A stretch of DNA of 9,234 bases. Source: Chloroflexota bacterium (GTDB lineage: Bacteria; Chloroflexota; Limnocylindria; Limnocylindrales; CSP1-4). Position numbers and translations under genes: made by a program. The stretch lies in NCBI GenBank assembly GCA_005881055.1, contig VBHW01000068.1:3117-12350 (forward strand). The letters are read 5' to 3'. Position 1 is the stretch's first letter; the number at the start of each line of letters is the position of its first letter. Under the pieces are notes generated by a model that did not search any database, had not been told where the DNA came from, and worked only from the letters and a program-made list of their open reading frames with translations. Of this stretch, positions 5,676 to 9,234 are shown piece after piece.

Positions 5676-6703
5676 GCGCCACCTCCGGCCGGAAGGTCCT
5701 CGGGCGGCCGGCGGACGACCGCGTCGGCCATCCGCGCCGCGCGGACGTTGGCCTGCACGTCGTGGACGCGGACGATGTCGATGCCGGCGGCAGCCGCGAG
5801 GACCGTCGTCGCGATCGTGGCCTCGATGCGCTCGTCGGGCGGCAGGTCGAGGACCTTCCCGAGCGTGGACTTGCGCGAGGTCCCGAGGAGGATCGGCCGC
5901 CGCAGGAGCCGGAGGTGGCTCAGGCCGGCGAGGAGCGCGAGGTTGTGCGCCGGTGCCTTCCCGAAGCCGAAACCGGGATCGACGATGATCGCGTCCGCGC
6001 CGACCCCGGCCGCCAGCGCCCGCTCAACGGCCGCCTCCAGCTCGGCGATCACCTCGACGACGACGTTGCGGTACCTCGCCTCGGCGCGGTTGTGCATGAG
6101 GACGATCGGCACGCGGCGGTCAGCGGCGAGCCGGATGAGCGCATCGTCGGGCGCCACGCCCCACACGTCGTTGAGCAGGGCCGCGCCGGCGTCGAGGGCG
6201 GCGGCCGCGACGGCCGGCTTCGTCGTGTCGACGCCGATCGGGAGATCCGGCAGGGCCGCGTGGATCGCCGCGACCACCGGCACGACGCGGGCAGCCTCCA
6301 CGGCTGCATCCACCTGCTCATGACCCGGCCGGGTCGACTCTCCGCCCACGTCGAGGAGGTCGGCACCCTCGGCGGCCATGCGCCGCGCCTGCCCGACGGC
6401 TCGCTCCGTGACGGCGGCCCGTGGATCCGAGGCTGCCGGCGACGCATCCCGCGCGAGGAGCCCGTCGCCGGAGAAGGAGTCGGGCGTGACGTTGACGATG
6501 CCCATGACGTACGTCCGGGCGCCCCAGGTGAACGTCCGCGACCCGATGCGGGTCTCGGCCGACCGCTCGATCGATTCCCCGGACCGGTCGACGAACGAGG
6601 GCGTCGCGGCGCCGCCGCCGGCGTCAGGCCGGGCTTCGATGACGCCGTCCTCGGCGGGCAGCTCCCGCCTGCCGTCGACCGCGCCAGCCTCCGATCGGCT
6701 CAT
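5672..6703 (-). CDS. folP: Dihydropteroate synthase with N-terminal extension
   Basis: This 343-residue enzyme joins hydroxymethyl-dihydropterin pyrophosphate with p-aminobenzoate, and is the target of sulfonamides. Motifs are all in order: MGIVNVTPDSFSGDG (67-81), DVGGESTRPG (118-127), D159-T160 of the GVDTTK strand, LLNDVWG (177-183), PIVLMHN (199-205), IVDPGFGFGK (240-249), LLGTSRKS (272-279) and the phosphate-binding RVHD (312-315). Typical enzymes have about 270-285 residues; here some 60 polar residues precede the first strand. The ATG at 6703 is chosen because it sits 11 bp beyond the folC stop and follows a duplicated ATGA; no ATG or GTG lies closer to the first motif. There is no Shine-Dalgarno, so expression probably depends on coupling to folC. 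Confidence 0.95.
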   Translation of the reverse strand: MSRSEAGAVDGRRELPAEDGVIEARPDAGGGAATPSFVDRSGESIERSAETRIGSRTFTWGARTYVMGIVNVTPDSFSGDGLLARDASPAASDPRAAVTERAVGQARRMAAEGADLLDVGGESTRPGHEQVDAAVEAARVVPVVAAIHAALPDLPIGVDTTKPAVAAAALDAGAALLNDVWGVAPDDALIRLAADRRVPIVLMHNRAEARYRNVVVEVIAELEAAVERALAAGVGADAIIVDPGFGFGKAPAHNLALLAGLSHLRLLRRPILLGTSRKSTLGKVLDLPPDERIEATIATTVLAAAAGIDIVRVHDVQANVRAARMADAVVRRPPEDLPAGGGA

Positions 6704-6724
6704 CGGGGGCGGCTCATCGGGGGC
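6697..6724. repeat. 14-bp tandem duplication at the folC/folP junction
   Basis: GGCTCATCGGGGGC occurs twice without a gap (6697-6710 and 6711-6724). Each copy holds an ATGA on the minus strand: the copy at 6714-6717 supplies the folC stop and the one at 6700-6703 the folP start. With a single copy the two genes would overlap by ATGA. Confidence 0.85.
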
Positions 6725-8177
6725 GGCGCGGAGCGGGCGTCGACATGGTGACCTCATCCTCCGGTTCAGGGTCGCGCAGGAGCGGGTCGTCCACGAGACG
6801 AGCCCGGACCTCGCCAACGAGGTAGAGCGATCCGGCGACGACCAGCGGCCCATCCTCCCAGCGAGAGCCACCCCCCAGTGCGAGCTCCAGGGCGGCTCCG
6901 ACGTCCGGCTCGGCGACGATCGTCCGAGCCTCGTCGACTGTCCGTCGGCCATCGACCGCGGCCCACGCCGCGGCCAGCCGTTCCGCCGGCGCCGCGCGTG
7001 GGACGCCCAGCCGGGTGCAGATGATACGCGCGCGATCGAGCGCCCCGGCGCGGGCGAGCGCGGCAACGATCCCCTCGACGTCCTTGTCGCCCATGGCCGC
7101 CATGAGGAGCGTCGGCGCGGGCGCGCCCCCGTCGGCGCCGGTGGCACTGACGATGAGTGGCAGCAGGTCGTCGAGGGCGACCGCAAGTGAGGCAGCGCCG
7201 GCCGGGTTATGGGCACCGTCGAGGAGGACGTCCCGACCGCGAGCGCGCAGCAGCTCGAGTCGTCCGGGCCAGCTGGCCGTCGCGAACCCCTCCCGGCGCG
7301 CCTTCGGCCCTGCGCGTGCGATCCCTGCCGCCGCGAGGGCATCGAGCGTGGCATTGGCGACGGCGGCGTTGGCTGCCTGGTGGCGGCCCCGCAGCCCGAC
7401 GAACGTTCTGCCGAGGCCCTGGAGGGAGACGACGATGCCGTCGCGCTCGATCGCGAGGAGCGGCGGCGGCGCGACCTCCGTCAGGGGCACCCCCATCCGC
7501 GCGGCGCGGCGACGGACGATCCGCAGCGCCTCCCCGTCGGCGCCGGTCACCGCGACGTCGCCCCGCTCGATGATCGCGGCCTTCTCGCGAGCGATATGGG
7601 CGATCGTGGGCCCCAGCAGGGCCATGTGGTCGAGATCGACGTTCGTGATGACCGCCACGCCGCCGTCCCAGACGTGCGTGGCATCGAGGCGTCCGCCGAG
7701 GCCCACCTCGACGACCGCGACGTCGATGCCCGATTCCGCGAACCATCGGAACAGTACCGCCGTGAGGAGCTCGAACTCCGTCGGCTCGCCCAGCCGCCGC
7801 GCGACGCGGTCCGCCACCGGGAGGATCTCCGCCACGAGCCGGGCGAAGGTCGTCGGGTCGATCGGCCGGCCGTCGATCATGAGCCGCTCGCGATACGTCA
7901 CGAGGTGCGGCTTGGGCGTCGAACCGACCCGGTAACCGGCGGCACGGAAGGCGGACGCCACGAGCGCGAGGACGCTGCCCTTGCCGTTCGTTCCGGCAAC
8001 GAGCGCGCCGCGCAGGGTCAGCTGCGGATCGCCGATCGCCCGGAGCATCGCGCGCGTCCGCCCGAGGCCGAGCCGGATCCCGAACCGGCCCCGCTCCTGG
8101 AGCGCCGCGACCGCAGCCGCGTACGTGAGGTGCGCCGAGCCGGTCCCCGAGGCACCCACGTCAGGCCCCGGTGACAC
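6714..8177 (-). CDS. folC: Folylpolyglutamate synthase / dihydrofolate synthase
   Basis: The 487-residue ATP-dependent Mur-ligase-family enzyme adds glutamate to dihydropteroate and/or folates. Visible landmarks are the P-loop GTNGKGS (62-68), the substrate-loop region TPKPHLVTYRERL, VEVGLGGRLDATHVW (156-170), ITNVDLDHMALLG (177-189), AREKAAI (196-202), GRHQAANAAVA (264-274) and DGAHNPAG (320-327) opening the C-terminal domain. In many homologues the substrate loop reads TSPHL and the Mg-binding stretch ends GLDH; here it is TPKPHL and DLDH. Start choice is weak: GTG 8177 is taken, with another GTG at 8159, and neither has a Shine-Dalgarno. The gene begins 21 bp after the upstream small gene's stop and its own stop lies in the folP start region. 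Bifunctionality cannot be judged from the sequence alone. Confidence 0.94.
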   Translation of the reverse strand: MSPGPDVGASGTGSAHLTYAAAVAALQERGRFGIRLGLGRTRAMLRAIGDPQLTLRGALVAGTNGKGSVLALVASAFRAAGYRVGSTPKPHLVTYRERLMIDGRPIDPTTFARLVAEILPVADRVARRLGEPTEFELLTAVLFRWFAESGIDVAVVEVGLGGRLDATHVWDGGVAVITNVDLDHMALLGPTIAHIAREKAAIIERGDVAVTGADGEALRIVRRRAARMGVPLTEVAPPPLLAIERDGIVVSLQGLGRTFVGLRGRHQAANAAVANATLDALAAAGIARAGPKARREGFATASWPGRLELLRARGRDVLLDGAHNPAGAASLAVALDDLLPLIVSATGADGGAPAPTLLMAAMGDKDVEGIVAALARAGALDRARIICTRLGVPRAAPAERLAAAWAAVDGRRTVDEARTIVAEPDVGAALELALGGGSRWEDGPLVVAGSLYLVGEVRARLVDDPLLRDPEPEDEVTMSTPAPRRPR

Positions 8178-8198
8178 CGCGCCGGCGGAAGCCGCGCG

Positions 8199-8603
8199 TC
8201 AATCCTTCGAGAGCTCGTCCTCGTAGAAGACGCATTGGTTGAAGCGCGGCGTCAGGCAGACGTCGTTGACGTAGCCCTGCTCCATGTGCACGCCGCCCCG
8301 GAGCTGGCAGCGGGAGACGTTCGACTCCTGGCGGATGAGCGCCTTGAGCAGGTGGGGCGCCTGGATCGGGATCGCCCCGCGCGTGCCGGTCATGTAGAAG
8401 TGGGGGCATACGTTGCGCCGGAGGTTCGGGAGGCCGAACCCACCGCGGGGCATCGCGGGCAGCGCCGGGTAGCCACCCAGGCCCGTCGCCGGGGAGCGAC
8501 TGACAGCCGGCTTGACCCTGGCGATCGGCCCGATCCCGAACGACGGCCGACCCACCGGACCTGCCGGGCGCTCGGGCTTCCGATCGCGTGCCTGCACTCC
8601 CAT
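8199..8603 (-). CDS. Small four-cysteine protein of unknown function
   Basis: I do not recognise a named family. From ATG 8603 the product has 134 residues. The first 50 are Arg/Pro/Gly-rich and probably disordered. The rest is a compact segment with four cysteines at 66, 99, 116 and 124: NVCPHFYM, then SRCQLR, DVCLTPR and QCVFYEDE. The pattern CP..., RC..., Q...CL..., C.FY recalls short four-cysteine modules I associate with Chloroflexota proteins, which could bind zinc or form disulfides; that is recollection plus inference. No membrane helix or signal peptide is visible. Alternative starts are GTG 8597, with GAGG 6 nt upstream, and ATG 8453, which would keep just the cysteine module (84 residues). 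It is the first gene of an apparent operon with folC, folP and folB. Confidence 0.7.
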   Translation of the reverse strand: MGVQARDRKPERPAGPVGRPSFGIGPIARVKPAVSRSPATGLGGYPALPAMPRGGFGLPNLRRNVCPHFYMTGTRGAIPIQAPHLLKALIRQESNVSRCQLRGGVHMEQGYVNDVCLTPRFNQCVFYEDELSKD

Positions 8604-8618
8604 CCTCAACGGGCGCGC

Positions 8619-8624
8619 GTTATG
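8619..8624 (-). promoter_or_regulatory. Possible -10 element of the four-cysteine/folate operon
   Basis: On the minus strand CATAAC matches four of six positions of TATAAT and lies 15 nt before ATG 8603 and 21 nt before GTG 8597. A short leader from here would include GAGG, spaced 6 nt from the GTG. No clear -35 is present in the G-run upstream, so this is tentative. Confidence 0.22.
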
Positions 8625-8752
8625 CCCCCCGGCACGCGCGACCCCCGCAGAGTACAACGCTCCGCAATGATCCCGTGCCGACCCCGCGGAGGCGGCCCCG
8701 CCTGCCGGCAACCCATCCGTGCCGCCGAGAGCCCGGGCGGCTTCCACCGACG

Positions 8753-8761
8753 TGCGACAAT
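8753..8761 (+). promoter_or_regulatory. Extended -10-like element directly before the right-edge gene
   Basis: TGCGACAAT combines an upstream TG with GACAAT (four of six matches to TATAAT) and ends 8 nt before the ATG at 8770. Transcription would then start at or just before the start codon. There is no Shine-Dalgarno, consistent with a leaderless mRNA. A 6-bp inverted repeat, GCCGCC/GGCGGC (8721-8726 and 8736-8741), lies just upstream and may be chance. Confidence 0.35.
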
Positions 8762-8769
8762 GGCGGCCG

Positions 8770-9234
8770 ATGACCCAGCGCCGCGGAGCACGCCACTCGC
8801 AGGTCCGGCCCAGACCCCCATCAAGCGGACGACCAGCAGCGGCGGCACTCAAGCCGCGGCCCACGACTCCCCATCGGACCGTTCCGCACCGCCGGATCGA
8901 GCGTGCGCCCGGGATGCCGCTCGTCATCCGGGTCATGCTCGGCCTGACGGTCGTGGCGCTCGGCGTCGTGATCCTCTACTCGGCCACCGGCCAGATCGGC
9001 AAGATGGTCGCCGGCCTCGGGAGCGCGGTCTCGGCCGCCATCGAGGGCTTCGCGAGTCCGGCGTCGCCGAGCCCGTCGGCCGGGGCGATCGCGTCGGCTC
9101 CGGCCCTCGACACGCCGGCCACCTCCTACACGAACCAGGCCTCGGTCGACATCACCGGCTCCGTGCCCCTCACCGTGCTCGGCACGGACGAGTACACGAT
9201 CTCCCTCTACCAGCAGCTCCAGGGCCAGAAGCCG
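8770..9234 (+). CDS. Partial single-pass membrane protein with extracellular beta-rich region
   Basis: The frame from ATG 8770 stays open to the window end, giving 155 residues of an incomplete protein. Residues 1-49 are a highly basic Arg/Pro/His-rich cytoplasmic head (MTQRRGARHSQVRPRP, later HRRIERAPG). Residues about 51-71 (LVIRVMLGLTVVALGVVILY) form one membrane helix, and a Ser/Pro/Ala linker follows at about 93-110. From about 111 the sequence looks like an extracellular beta-sandwich start: PALDTPATSYTNQASVDITG, then VPLTVLG and YTISLYQQL, similar in style to bacterial Ig-like repeats. The orientation (basic side in) predicts a cell-surface location. In-frame GTGs at 8719 and 8752 exist, but the ATG gives the better start. 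The gene diverges from the four-cysteine gene. Function unknown; possibly an adhesin-like or cell-surface carrier protein. Confidence 0.75.
   Translation, partial: MTQRRGARHSQVRPRPPSSGRPAAAALKPRPTTPHRTVPHRRIERAPGMPLVIRVMLGLTVVALGVVILYSATGQIGKMVAGLGSAVSAAIEGFASPASPSPSAGAIASAPALDTPATSYTNQASVDITGSVPLTVLGTDEYTISLYQQLQGQKP

Noticed and set aside
6704..7354. Upstream extension of folP into folC in another frame.
   Set aside because: The extension is a shadow of the confirmed folC coding sequence and adds no recognisable folP sequence; ATG 6703 at the junction is the sensible start.
8690..8703. A short AGGCG/CGCCT hairpin in the divergent region before the right-edge gene.
   Set aside because: A 5-bp G/C-rich stem is expected by chance and is not followed by a T-run.
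1..9234. Search for tRNA or rRNA genes, CRISPR arrays and transposase or integrase genes.
   Set aside because: No cloverleaf-like segment, no regularly spaced repeat with spacers, and no transposase motif or flanking inverted repeats were seen; all repeats found are short and local.

Overview
This is a GC-rich (roughly 70%), gene-dense bacterial window with no RNA gene, no CRISPR and no insertion sequence. Gene content, codon bias and the scarcity of Shine-Dalgarno sequences fit a Chloroflexota genome, possibly of the Limnocylindria/Ellin6529 type. That placement is inference from general style and not a computed phylogeny.

Left part (1-956, minus strand): the start of a hydrophobic membrane protein, cut by the window edge, lies behind rplY, which encodes ribosomal protein bL25 in its long CTC form. 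The bL25 has an acidic tail followed by hexapeptide repeats. A 237-bp divergent intergenic region (957-1193) separates rplY from the plus-strand genes and carries repeated GCCGATCG/CGATCGGC elements.

Middle part (1194-5271, plus strand): an OmpR-type response regulator, a membrane sensor histidine kinase and a membrane-anchored HtrA/DegP-like serine protease with a PDZ domain. The set resembles the mprAB-pepD, cssRS-htrA and ciaRH-htrA arrangements, so an envelope-stress sensing and protein quality-control module is the most natural reading. The cytoplasmic N-terminal part of the protease appears to be in a different frame from the rest: an open segment with an ATG at 3813 ends at 4031, while the protease frame is open from 3817 but has no start codon until a GTG at 4180.

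Right part (5301-8603, minus strand): a folate operon transcribed towards the protease. Its order is a small unrecognised four-cysteine protein, folC, folP and folB, with tightly packed or overlapping junctions. At the folC/folP junction a 14-bp tandem duplication has copied an ATGA stop/start overlap. The folate operon and the protease gene converge on a shared inverted repeat at 5297-5322.

Far right (8770-9234, plus strand): the N-terminal 155 codons of a single-pass membrane protein with an Arg/Pro-rich cytoplasmic head and an apparently extracellular beta-rich region. Its gene starts divergently from the four-cysteine gene, and a -10-like element lies only 8 nt before its ATG, which suggests a leaderless transcript. 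The response-regulator gene shows the same pattern.
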